Assembly: GCA_033239005.1 (NCBI GenBank)
Contig: BSQZ01000005.1
Coordinates: forward strand, 7,095,001-7,159,000
From: Lamellibrachia satsuma
Taxonomy: Eukaryota; Annelida; Polychaeta; Sabellida; Siboglinidae
Length of the DNA stretch: 64,000 nt
Reading direction: 5' to 3'
The notes below the pieces were generated by a model. That model saw only the letters and a program-made list of their open reading frames with translations. It made no database searches and was not told the DNA's origin. A program made the translations under genes and the position numbers. Below, in pieces: positions 58,392-64,000 of the stretch; within the stretch, counting starts at the first letter, position 1; each line of letters starts with the position of its first letter.

Positions 58392-60622
58392 ATCGTTATG
58401 ATTCATATGATATGTTACTATAGTTATGATTCATATGATTACATGTATGTTTTTAAAATGACTGTGCACACCTATGGACGGGCTGGTCCCGGATAACAAT
58501 AATAATAATAATAATAATAGCTGTCGCGGTCCGTGTCGTTGTCCAGGTGAACGAGTTACGACTGAGCGTGGTGCAGCAGCAGCGGTACGTAGTCAAGCTG
58601 GAGGACTCAATCAGACAGTTGCAGGAGCGAAACCTGCTGCTGCTGAACGGCGGTGCACGGAGGGCTAACGAGACGGACAACACGCAGGTCAGACTACGCG
58701 CCACAGTCATACTGTGACGTCACACGAGACGATACGTTTTAACTTATTTTTACCTAATAAGACGTGCCACATGCATTGCGATTGTCTAAAATATTGTCAC
58801 CTTGGCGACGCGTCGTCGCGTGTAAACCAATAACAGAAGTGATACAGTTGCTTAGTCGTCGAAGATTGTAATACAATTACACAGGTACTTCTGTTATTGT
58901 ATATTTATGGAATGATACACTGCTTGTTGGTGCCACTGCAATGTTACCTGGCTGATAGCACGTCAACATGTTATCCCTTACATGTAAAGACAAATTAACA
59001 TTTGAACGTAGTTTTGCATGTCCTACCTTTGTAAACATGCAGTTTTTCTACACATGAACATGCACAACATTAGCTACATGCTCGCAGTTCGCCATTACAA
59101 CATTATATGCTCGCAGTTCGCCATTACAACATTACATGCTCCCAGTTCGACATTACTGCTGCACCGCACCAGCTAAATGATCTGTAATCAGTTTTTTCTC
59201 ATTGGCATAAAAGTCTGAAAGGATTCTCAAAACTAATCAGCCGTGTGTTATCCAGGAGGAGATACCAAGGTAAAATTATCTAGACTAATCACGTCGTTTT
59301 ATTACCATACATTATGTTAAGTATATGTTAGTAAACGTCATTAGCACGGCTGTCAGTACTTCCGCGAATGCTCCGAGAAACCAGTAATTATGTTCTCCGG
59401 GAATGTACGGTTGTGTCGTCATATCCATTCAGATGACGTCATCATCCGGTGATCGTTGACCGTTGCAGGACTACTGCCTAAACGTGATGCCGCAGCGCAC
59501 GAAGGCCGACGCTGGCTCATACAGCAACATGCTGGAAGTGCTGACTTGCGACCGCAGCAACTACACGCCAGGTGTCTCCACCAGTCCCGACGTCACCACG
59601 GCCAACATCTTCTCGTTCGCCGGTGAGTTACGCCAAGTTTGTATCATAGTAGTTCTAATTGACAATCACAGCTCTTGCAGTGGCTGCCTTTCCACCAGTG
59701 CAACGCTGGGTATCTCGGCTAGTTAACTTATAAAATTGAAACTTCCTAACACAGACAGTCGTGGCTTCCTAATCATTGTCACAACCGCCATCGGCGTCTT
59801 TATCGTCATTTTCATCATCGTCGTCGTCACGGTCGTAACCATCATCGTTAGTACGAACTAGTTTCGTGTCCGAGAATGAATTATCAATCTTTGCGTCCTC
59901 CGCAGTCTCGCTTGATTAATTACACAACAGTTTCTTATATTATATCATTACATTTTATTGCATTACGTATGTTTCAAATACAGCTATACAAAGCCGTAGT
60001 CATCGCAGTGTTTCGTAATGTGACCCCGCCCTCATTAGTTCCGTCAGACAATTCCATCCTGTGCGCAAAATTACCATTCGGATTTAACAAAAACTACACA
60101 CTTCAATTATTCTCTTGTCGACGACCTTCAGTGGCGTCTTCGTCGAATCCTACATTTTCGTGAAAATCAACCTGGTAGATGCTGCCCGTCATTTGTCCCC
60201 AAACAAACCGGATTCTCTCGTTGTCCACCGGAGATATTTCCTCCACTGACACGCCCACATGTCCCCAACCAGCAACTAGGAATTTCAACATGTGCGCTAC
60301 ACAAGTGTTATAGCCGGCACACTTGTCCTGTTGCCTGCGTATGCCCATATTTCTGGTTGCAAGATAATCCGTACTGTGTAAAAATCACTGGCACGTTACT
60401 GGTGTGATATGAACGTGGAAGTACATCAATGATCTGTCCCCCGAAGGCAAGAGCAACACTCAGGAGGAGATCACCGACAAGGTGGCCGACATGTTCACGC
60501 CGCTCAAGCTCGCCTACGTGCGCGGCGCAGTCGAACCGGAAGAGACGATCGACGAGATCGCGCAGTTGATTCGCCTCGTCGAACAGACGGCAGACGACGC
60601 GCCTCTACCGGCCGACAGCTGA
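37440..60622 (+). CDS. Coiled-coil single-pass membrane protein, unrecognised (15 exons)
   Basis: Exons: 37440-37810, 39262-39561, 40190-40361, 46296-46417, 46879-46962, 51686-51922 (or 51838), 52522-52678, 53052-53103, 55606-55724, 55968-56082, 57839-57933, 58547-58687, 59469-59622, 59755-59846, 60422-60622. The phases agree throughout. The product is about 800 residues. The N-terminal half is acidic, rich in Ser and Asp (DDDDE, SDDDDEDGG) and likely disordered. Residues of about 465-655 are heptad-like, rich in Glu, Arg, Leu and Gln (coiled coil). A hydrophobic helix (about 711-737) is one clear membrane span, followed by a 66-residue tail. Exons are CpG-rich against AT-rich introns. I do not recognise the family. 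A coiled coil with a near-C-terminal anchor suggests a tether on an organelle membrane, which is inference. Confidence 0.75.
38063..38160. repeat. 22-bp tandem repeat
   Basis: Five copies of GAGCAGAAACTGATGTGATA plus TT (first copies have GAGACT) occur at a 22-bp spacing (38063, 38085, 38107, 38129, 38151) in intron 1 of gene 2. Confidence 0.95.
38956..38992. repeat. TTA microsatellite
   Basis: About twelve TTA/ATT units in intron 1 of gene 2. Confidence 0.95.
39262..39561 (+). CDS. Gene 2 exon 2
   Basis: The acceptor CCGATCAG is followed by EQTDSSESPGAVGVTTSWES and, near the end, SRLLETLCLDDTLDLSGDAY. It is acidic with many Ser. The donor AG|GTGGGG again splits an Arg codon. Of two open frames here, this one keeps phase with both neighbours. 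Confidence 0.78.
39880..40067 (+). mobile_element. CR1-like LINE, copy D (3' end only)
   Basis: This is the last stretch of the LINE seen in copies A-C: a decayed C-terminus (NMLKNKIDKYFRRTGY), TTGGACTCTC, then TTGTTAAATC-type tail units at 40047-40066. Everything upstream is missing, which fits a 5'-truncated insertion. It lies in intron 2 of gene 2. Confidence 0.88.
40190..40361 (+). CDS. Gene 2 exon 3 (acidic)
   Basis: It encodes GVGTNTSDALELNSNANIRA, then SSVDDDDEFSV and TSDDDDEDGGRK. The two Asp runs make this strongly acidic. It ends in phase 0 at AAA|GTGAGT. Confidence 0.82.
40911..41088. repeat. 47-bp tandem repeat
   Basis: About 3.7 copies begin CATAACATCGACTAGGTTGC at 40911, 40958, 41005 and 41052. 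The unit carries TGTAGCGCCCTCTGG. The last copy is partial. It lies just outside the inverted-repeat transposon. Confidence 0.95.
41172..41706 (+). repeat. Left terminal inverted repeat of the transposon
   Basis: About 535 bp, matching the complement of 44753-45559. It contains a single copy of the unit (TCACAACCAGTCCGGATGAC) that is repeated ten times in the right arm. Confidence 0.88.
41880..42420 (+). pseudogene. LINE C-terminal fragment, third type (L2/CR1-like)
   Basis: The plus strand reads LHWFPVSYRIGFKLSTLTYR with ALSTQQPSYLAILLHLSN, then, after a stop and frame change, GKRAFSVTASTVWNELPITL and ETIAIFRKKTQDIYSKLHF. That is the familiar end of many animal LINE ORF2 proteins. The rest of the element is absent. 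It lies inside the inverted-repeat transposon, next to the minus-strand gene. Confidence 0.82.
42480..43780 (-). pseudogene. Transposon gene, C-terminal half (GCDT motif and CXC-like cysteine cluster)
   Basis: Reading the minus strand from 43780: PMPSLPEGIVSVETLPTTEL and IIDGQAMV, a stop, GKPERSKTFGDIFVAFNDA, later STHEEADMHVILQTTAKQRR (near 43170), then HALTGCDTVSQL (near 43035), a frame change, LPPTQSCLSKHIQRAHYRVW (near 42800) and CKCRNCASARHTCRSKQLKY with GACSCSD (near 42630-42550). The cysteine spacing resembles a CXC (tesmin/TSO1-like) unit. The EEAD and GCDT blocks recall PIN/FEN1-type nucleases, which is inference. Several stops and frame shifts show it is dead. It is the only clear protein inside the inverted-repeat element. 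Confidence 0.72.
43795..44750. other. Transposon interior, no protein recognised
   Basis: About 950 bp between the gene remnant and the right arm. It has no open frame of note and does not match the left side of the element. Confidence 0.55.
43936..43957. repeat. 22-bp perfect palindrome
   Basis: AAAGAGGGAGA is followed at once by its reverse complement. It lies in the interior of the inverted-repeat transposon, just upstream of its minus-strand gene remnant. Confidence 0.88.
44753..45559 (-). repeat. Right terminal inverted repeat of the transposon
   Basis: About 807 bp. It is longer than the left arm mainly because of the minisatellite at 45179-45478. Confidence 0.88.
45179..45478. repeat. 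30-bp minisatellite inside the transposon arm
   Basis: Ten units of GTCATCCGGGCTGGTTGTGA + CCGGTAAAGT with very few differences (unit 1 has CACCC, unit 3 has CCAGG). The left arm has only one unit, so the array arose after the element formed. Confidence 0.95.
45993..46085. repeat. 47-bp duplication
   Basis: TAACACAACGTAACACAACA + CGGAC... is present twice, starting at 45993 and 46040, in intron 3 of gene 2. Confidence 0.9.
46296..46417 (+). CDS. Gene 2 exon 4
   Basis: The acceptor TAGCCCAG is followed by VEPSMRSVGVGSGGLRMSTS, then SPESGGDVYVTRGTC. It is in phase with exon 3. The donor AG|GTATGA splits an Arg codon. It is CpG-rich like the other exons. Confidence 0.78.
46879..46962 (+). CDS. 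Gene 2 exon 5
   Basis: The acceptor TTTGCAG is followed by DPSSLDRIGKTAIDNNSGLE and DVYKWRE. The donor AG|GTAATA pairs with the first base of exon 6 to make Ser. Confidence 0.82.
47075..47270 (+). pseudogene. Possible LINE C-terminal scrap
   Basis: The open stretch contains GKRQ-like basic text (KILKGNKRQRRWEKNITYVF) similar in style to the end of RTE-type LINE proteins. It is short and isolated, so the call is tentative. Confidence 0.3.
48043..51350 (-). mobile_element. CR1-like LINE, copy C (diverged)
   Basis: A minus-strand copy fills most of intron 5 of gene 2. It shows ORF1 esterase remnants (about 51350-51060), the endonuclease start (CACLNARSIVNKKNEL to RESIQAYEI, 51039-50686), decayed reverse transcriptase (about 49900-48715) and the C-terminus (SQRTINKWNKLYTDY, to 48143). 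The 3' part keeps TTGGACTCTC and tail units at 48043-48073. It is clearly more diverged from A and B than those are from each other, with many stops. A 46-bp foreign insert lies at 48954-48999. Confidence 0.9.
48943..49010 (-). mobile_element. 46-bp LINE-tail insertion with 11-bp target duplication
   Basis: AAATTTCAGTA occurs at 48943-48953 and again at 49000-49010 around 46 bases that copies A and B lack. In complement the insert reads GTTCCACCGGGCACGAAGAG then GAATAAGTAAGTAAG. That resembles the end of the other LINE at 57450-57512 (CTCCATGCGCTACC...GCGAAGAGGACTAAGCAAGTAAATAAGTAA). It looks like an extremely 5'-truncated insertion of that family. Confidence 0.8.
51686..51922 (+). CDS. Gene 2 exon 6 (3' end uncertain)
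   Basis: The acceptor TTCTCCAG is followed by DTAMLLTSSGSEEDTDMGSP, QHQQLHRKQQAAPGG, then DSGAASANCPPWLNRG. Three GTAC donors in the correct phase are possible: after 51838, 51909 and 51922. Protein-like, GC-rich sequence continues through the last, so I favour 51922, but 51838 cannot be excluded. The frame would run to a stop at 51963 if unspliced. Confidence 0.68.
52522..52678 (+). CDS. Gene 2 exon 7
   Basis: The acceptor GCTGCAG is followed by VLLGTSGAAETQSQGVLAEP, PDAAATTDGLDEWQFETTTP and GGEKAALIERLN. The last part begins the helical region. It ends in phase 0 at AAC|GTACCG. Confidence 0.8.
52723..52754. repeat. GCC trinucleotide run
   Basis: GCC/GCT repeats just downstream of exon 7 of gene 2. 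Confidence 0.9.
53052..53103 (+). CDS. Gene 2 exon 8 (coiled coil)
   Basis: A short exon: ALMTKVKRLQAERDGKI. The acceptor is ATTGACAG and the donor ATAG|GTGAGT. Its leftover G joins AG of exon 9 to make Glu. Confidence 0.8.
53205..53271. repeat. GTC trinucleotide microsatellite
   Basis: About 22 CGT/CGC units in intron 8 of gene 2. The poly-Arg reading across it is not a gene. Confidence 0.95.
53985..55480. repeat. Degenerate 27-bp repeat filling intron 8
   Basis: About 1.5 kb of loose copies of GTGTTCACTGACTGTGTGCG + TGATGTT, many differing by a few bases. A TGCG microsatellite (54121-54206) interrupts it. The intron ends in another TGCG/TG run at 55496-55596, directly before exon 9. Confidence 0.92.
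54061..54208. repeat. TGCG microsatellite
   Basis: Runs of GTGC tetranucleotide units at 54061-54088 and 54125-54208 inside the 27-bp array. Confidence 0.95.
55606..55724 (+). CDS. Gene 2 exon 9 (coiled coil)
   Basis: The acceptor CCTCACAG is followed by TAYRRGLHEMSESMYRAERL and IENRAARINCLQQQHEEIL. It is strongly helical. It ends in phase 0 at TTG|GTATGT. Confidence 0.88.
55968..56082 (+). CDS. Gene 2 exon 10 (coiled coil)
   Basis: The acceptor GTTTTCAG is followed by EYMRAKEEEWELVRERMHRE and IKILRRQNTESLSLKIDA. It is in phase with exon 9. The donor is G|GTGAGG. Confidence 0.88.
56560..57515 (+). pseudogene. LINE RT fragment, RTE-like type, with 3' end
   Basis: It opens inside the reverse transcriptase (KTGCILSPLICIMVID) and reaches DFADGIRLLSQTIAKE near 56722, where the second Asp of the usual FADD is Gly. 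After a frame change it reads LEINIQKTKLLKVNSTQQAK, KFTYLGSVVTDKGGTDEDVK and PLYGSETWRVNK (to 57267), then WIGHT-type C-terminal text in broken frames. The end, GAGCGAAGAGGACTAAGCAA then GTAAATAAGTAA, matches the small insert in LINE copy C. It lies in intron 10 of gene 2. Confidence 0.85.
57624..57656. repeat. CACG microsatellite
   Basis: About eight ACGC units in intron 10 of gene 2. Confidence 0.92.
57839..57933 (+). CDS. Gene 2 exon 11 (coiled coil)
   Basis: The acceptor ATCGCCAG is followed by YPLNGYNMRTLLRAKRNLDQ and ALIAVIERQNK. It is in phase with exon 10 (split Gly). It ends in phase 0. Confidence 0.85.
58303..58385. repeat. TA microsatellite
   Basis: A pure TA run of about 40 units in intron 11 of gene 2. 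Confidence 0.97.
58498..58520. repeat. AAT microsatellite
   Basis: About seven AAT units, 25 bases upstream of exon 12 of gene 2. Confidence 0.93.
58547..58687 (+). CDS. Gene 2 exon 12 (coiled coil)
   Basis: The acceptor TTGTCCAG is followed by VNELRLSVVQQQRYVVKLED and SIRQLQERNLLLLNGGARR. It shows clear heptads of Leu and Val. Both ends are in phase 0. Confidence 0.88.
59469..59622 (+). CDS. Gene 2 exon 13
   Basis: The acceptor CGTTGCAG is followed by DYCLNVMPQRTKADAGSYSN and MLEVLTCDRSNYTPGVSTSP, ending at FSFAG. It links the coiled coil to the membrane segment. The donor is G|GTGAGT. Confidence 0.85.
59755..59846 (+). CDS. Gene 2 exon 14 (transmembrane helix)
   Basis: The acceptor CTAACACAG is in the phase required by exon 13. 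It encodes SRGFLIIVTTAIGVFIVIFI followed by VVVTVVTII, about 27 uncharged residues in a row, a clear membrane span. The donor ATC|GTTAGT leads in phase 0 to exon 15. If the donor is not used, the frame ends at TAG 59859-59861, giving a tail-anchored form ending VSTN. Confidence 0.75.
60422..60622 (+). CDS. Gene 2 exon 15 (C-terminal tail)
   Basis: It encodes YINDLSPEGKSNTQEEITDK, VADMFTPLKLAYVRGAVEPE and ETIDEIAQLIRLVEQTADD, ending PLPADS and TGA at 60620-60622. It is GC-rich and protein-like. The acceptor GTGGAAG lacks a good pyrimidine tract. It is in phase with exon 14 and also with exon 12, so a soluble splice form is possible. Confidence 0.62.
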   Translation, partial: YINDLSPEGKSNTQEEITDKVADMFTPLKLAYVRGAVEPEETIDEIAQLIRLVEQTADDAPLPADS

Positions 60623-61138
60623 ACTACACCAGGGGATGTATTTGAACAAAGTGCTTGTTCCGAGATATTTCAGTTGTGCGTTTCACAGGTTTGCTAGTTT
60701 GCGCCGTTGTGTTACGATTATTCAATTTCAGCGAATCATGTTACTCTGTTTATGTTTTGTTATTTGCATATTACGGATATATGTATTAACTGGTTAGATA
60801 CATCCATTAGATTTGAAAATATAGGGAGACATGCACCAACCAAAATGGCTGAATCGTCCTTCCGAAATGAAATGTCCTTCCGCATGACACTACATGTATC
60901 TGTGTACTTGAAACATACGTTCGATTGCCTCTACACGCAAACATTTACAGACATGTACAGACATGTACAGACATGTACAGACATGTACAGACATGTACAG
61001 ACATGTACAGACAATAGCAATTTCAGCACGACTAGGGAAGGAAACAGTCTTTGTTTAGAATCACTTCCGGCAGCGGGACTTCCTATCCAGAAATAGCTAG
61101 TAGGCTAGCTAATGGTCTGATTATTTCTTCAACCGGTG
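60623..61138. other. 3' region of gene 2
   Basis: It probably includes the 3' UTR. No strong polyadenylation signal is seen close to the stop. A 10-bp repeat lies at 60948-61012. Confidence 0.45.
60948..61012. repeat. 10-bp tandem repeat
   Basis: About six copies of AGACATGTAC, each containing the palindrome ACATGT. Confidence 0.95.
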
Positions 61139-64000
61139 AAGTGTTGACATTGCTGTTTCTTCGTTAGCAGTAGGATATACAAGTGTTGACATTGCTGTTT
61201 CTTCGTTAGCAGTAGCATATAGAAGTGTTGACATTGCTGTTTCTTCGTTAGCAGTAGCATATAGAAGTGTTGACATTGCTGTTTCTTCGTTAGCAGTAGG
61301 ATATAGAAGTGTTGACATTGCTGTTTCTTCGTTAGCAGTAGCATATAGAAGTGTTGACATTGCTGTTTCTTCGTTAGCAGTAGCATATAGAAGTGTTGAC
61401 ACTGCTGCTTCTTCGTTAGCAGTAGCATATAGAAGTGTTGACACTGCTGCTTCTTCGTTAGCAGTAGCATATAGAAGTGTTGACACTGCTGCTTCTTCGT
61501 TAGCAGTAGCATATAGAAGTGTTGACACTGCTGCTTCTTCGTTAGCAGTAGCATATAGAAGTGTTGACACTGCTGCTTCTTCGTTAGCAGTAGCATATAG
61601 AAGTGTTGACACTGCTGCTTCTTCGTTAGCAGTAGCATATAGAAGTGTTGACACTGCTGCTCCTTCGTTAGCAGTAGCATATAGAAGTGTTGACACTGCT
61701 GCTTCTTCGTTAGCAGTAGCATATAGAAGTGTTGACACTGCTGCTTCTTCGTTAGCAGTAGCATATAGAAGTGTTGACACTGCTGCTTCTTCGTTAGCAG
61801 TAGCATATAGAAGTGTTGACACTGCTGCTTCTTCGTTAGCAGTAGCATATAGAAGTGTTGACACTGCTGCTTCTTCCTTAGCAGTAGCATATAGAAGTGT
61901 TGACACTGCTGCTTCTTCCTTAGCAGTAGCATATAGAAGTGTTGACACTGCTGCTTCTTCCTTAGCAGTAGCATATAGAAGTGTTGACACTGCTGCTTCT
62001 TCCTTAGCAGTAGCATATAGAAGTGTTGACACTGCTGCTTCTTCCTTAGCAGTAGCATATAGAAGTGTTGACACTGCTGCTTCTTCGTTAGCAGTAGCAT
62101 ATAGAAGTGTTGACACTGCTGCTTCTTCCTTAGCAGTAGCATATAGAAGTGTTGACACTGCTGCTTCTTCGTTAGCAGTAGCATATAGAAGTGTTGACAC
62201 TGCTGCTTCTTCGTTAGCAGTAGCATATAGAAGTGTTGACACTGCTGCTTCTTCGTTAGCAGTAGCATATAGAAGTGTTGACACTGCTGCTCCTTCGTTA
62301 GCAGTAGCATATAGAAGTGTTGACACTGCTGCTCCTTCGTTAGCAGTAGCATATAGAAGTGTTGACACTGCTGCTCCTTCGTTAGCAGTAGCATATAGAA
62401 GTGTTGACACTGCTGCTCCTTCGTTAGCAGTAGCATATAGAAGTGTTGACACTGCTGCTCCTTCGTTAGCAGTAGCATATAGAAGTGTTGACACTGCTGC
62501 TCCTTCGTTAGCAGTAGCATATAGAAGTGTTGACACTGCTGCTCCTTCGTTAGCAGTAGCATATAGAAGTGTTGACACTGCTGCTCCTTCCTTAGCAGTA
62601 GCATATAGAAGTGTTGACACTGCTGCTCCTTCGTTAGCAGTAGCATATAGAAGTGTTGACACTGCTGCTCCTTCGTTAGCAGTAGCATATAGAAGTGTTG
62701 ACACTGCTGCTCCTTCGTTAGCAGTAGCATATAGAAGTGTTGACACTGCTGCTCCTTCGTTAGCAGTAGCATATAGAAGTGTTGACACTGCTGCTCCTTC
62801 GTTAGCAGTAGCATATAGAAGTGTTGACACTGCTGCTCCTTCGTTAGCAGTAGCATATAGAAGTGTTGACACTGCTGCTCCTTCGTTAGCAGTAGCATAT
62901 AGAAGTGTTGACACTGCTGCTCCTTCCTTAGCAGTAGCATATAGAAGTGTTGACACTGCTGCTCCTTCCTTAGCAGTAGCATATAGAAGTGTTGACACTG
63001 CTGCTCCTTCCTTAGCAGTAGCATATAGAAGTGTTGACACTGCTGCTCCTTCCTTAGCAGTAGCATATAGAAGTGTTGACACTGCTGCTCCTTCGTTAGC
63101 AGTAGCATATAGAAGTGTTGACACTGCTGCTCCTTCGTTAGCAGTAGCATATAGAAGTGTTGACACTGCTGCTTCTTCGTTAGCAGTAGCATATAGAAGT
63201 GTTGACACTGCTGCTTCTTCGTTAGCAGTAGCATATAGAAGTGTTGACACTGCTGCTTCTTCGTTAGCAGTAGCATATAGAAGTGTTGACACTGCTGCTT
63301 CTTCGTTAGCAGTAGCATATGGAAGTGTTGACACTGCTGCTCCTTCGTTAGCAGTAGCATATGGAAGTGTTGACACTGCTGCTCCTTCGTTAGCAGTAGC
63401 ATATGGAAGTGTTGACACTGCTGCTCCTTCGTTAGCAGTAGCATATGGAAGTGTTGACACTGCTGCTCCTTCGTTAGCAGTAGCATATGGAAGTGTTGAC
63501 ACTGCTGCTCCTTCGTTAGCAGTAGCATATGGAAGTGTTGACACTGCTGCTCCTTCGTTAGCAGTAGCATATGGAAGTGTTGACACTGCTGCTCCTTCGT
63601 TAGCAGTAGCATATGGAAGTGTTGACACTGCTGCTCCTTCGTTAGCAGTAGCATATGGAAGTGTTGACACTGCTGCTCCTTCGTTAGCAGTAGCATATGG
63701 AAGTGTTGACACTGCTGCTCCTTCCTTAGCAGTAGCATATGGAAGTGTTGACACTGCTGCTCCTTCCTTAGCAGTAGCATATGGAAGTGTTGACACTGCT
63801 GCTCCTTCCTTAGCAGTAGCATATGGAAGTGTTGACACTGCTGCTCCTTCCTTAGCAGTAGCATATGGAAGTGTTGACACTGCTGCTCCTTCCTTAGCAG
63901 TAGCATATGGAAGTGTTGACACTGCTGCTCCTTCCTTAGCAGTAGCATATGGAAGTGTTGACACTGCTGCTCCTTCCTTAGCAGTAGCATATGGAAGTGT
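61139..64000. repeat. 42-bp minisatellite, at least 68 copies
   Basis: The unit GTGTTGACACTGCTGCTTCT + TCGTTAGCAGTAGCATATAG + AA repeats without a break to the window edge, so its full length is unknown. Few positions vary: CATTGCTGTTT at the left edge, TCTTCG/TCCTTCG, CGTTA/CCTTA and ATAGAAG/ATGGAAG to the right. These variants come in blocks. The 42-bp period is a multiple of three and two minus-strand frames stay open for over 940 codons. I regard that as a consequence of the repeat, not as a gene. Confidence 0.97.

Noticed and set aside
61121..63990. Two overlapping minus-strand frames of more than 940 codons
   Set aside because: Both follow from a 42-bp unit (a multiple of three) that lacks stops in those frames. 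Overlapping equal-length frames, no start context and extreme repetition argue against a protein.
61139..64000. CRISPR-like regular repeats
   Set aside because: Units are contiguous, with no unique spacers, and the DNA is eukaryotic. The same applies to the other tandem arrays.

Overview
This is animal nuclear DNA. It has split genes with GT-AG introns, several non-LTR retrotransposons of the CR1 type and of other clades, tRNA-derived SINEs, a DNA transposon with long inverted ends, and many minisatellites and microsatellites. The element mix and the large AT-rich introns suggest a marine invertebrate, possibly a mollusc or another lophotrochozoan. That is inference; nothing in the window fixes the species.

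Layout. Positions 1-3015 hold a broken CR1-like LINE (copy A), cut by the window edge. Positions 3016-18055 show no convincing gene; they hold SINE copies, a LINE fragment (9094-9950), a 115-bp tandem duplication and a striking pair of hairpins near 10.45 kb. Gene 1 (18056-29408, +) has 12 coding exons with matching phases and encodes a DH-PH Rho guanine-nucleotide exchange factor of about 650 residues, closest in my reading to ARHGEF39, with an extra basic tail. Its introns carry a 30-bp minisatellite and a decayed minus-strand transposon-type gene. A near-complete but dead CR1-like LINE (copy B, minus strand) lies at 31921-36000 between the two genes.

Gene 2 (37440-60622, +) has about 15 coding exons. 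It predicts an approximately 800-residue protein with an acidic disordered N-terminal half, a coiled-coil middle, one transmembrane helix near the C-terminus and a 66-residue tail. I do not recognise it. Most of its larger introns are swollen by a different repeat: a 4.4-kb inverted-repeat transposon (41172-45559), LINE copy C (48043-51350), a 27-bp variable repeat (53985-55480), another LINE fragment (56560-57515) and a long TA run.

The right end (61139-64000) is a 42-bp minisatellite that runs off the window with about 68 copies in view.

The two genes have no evident functional link. The most interesting mobile DNA is the inverted-repeat element at 41-45 kb. It carries the C-terminal half of a protein with a GCDT motif and a cysteine-rich CXC-like segment, and one arm has grown a minisatellite from a single unit still present in the other arm. 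A second fragment, apparently the N-terminal half of the same protein family, sits in gene 1.
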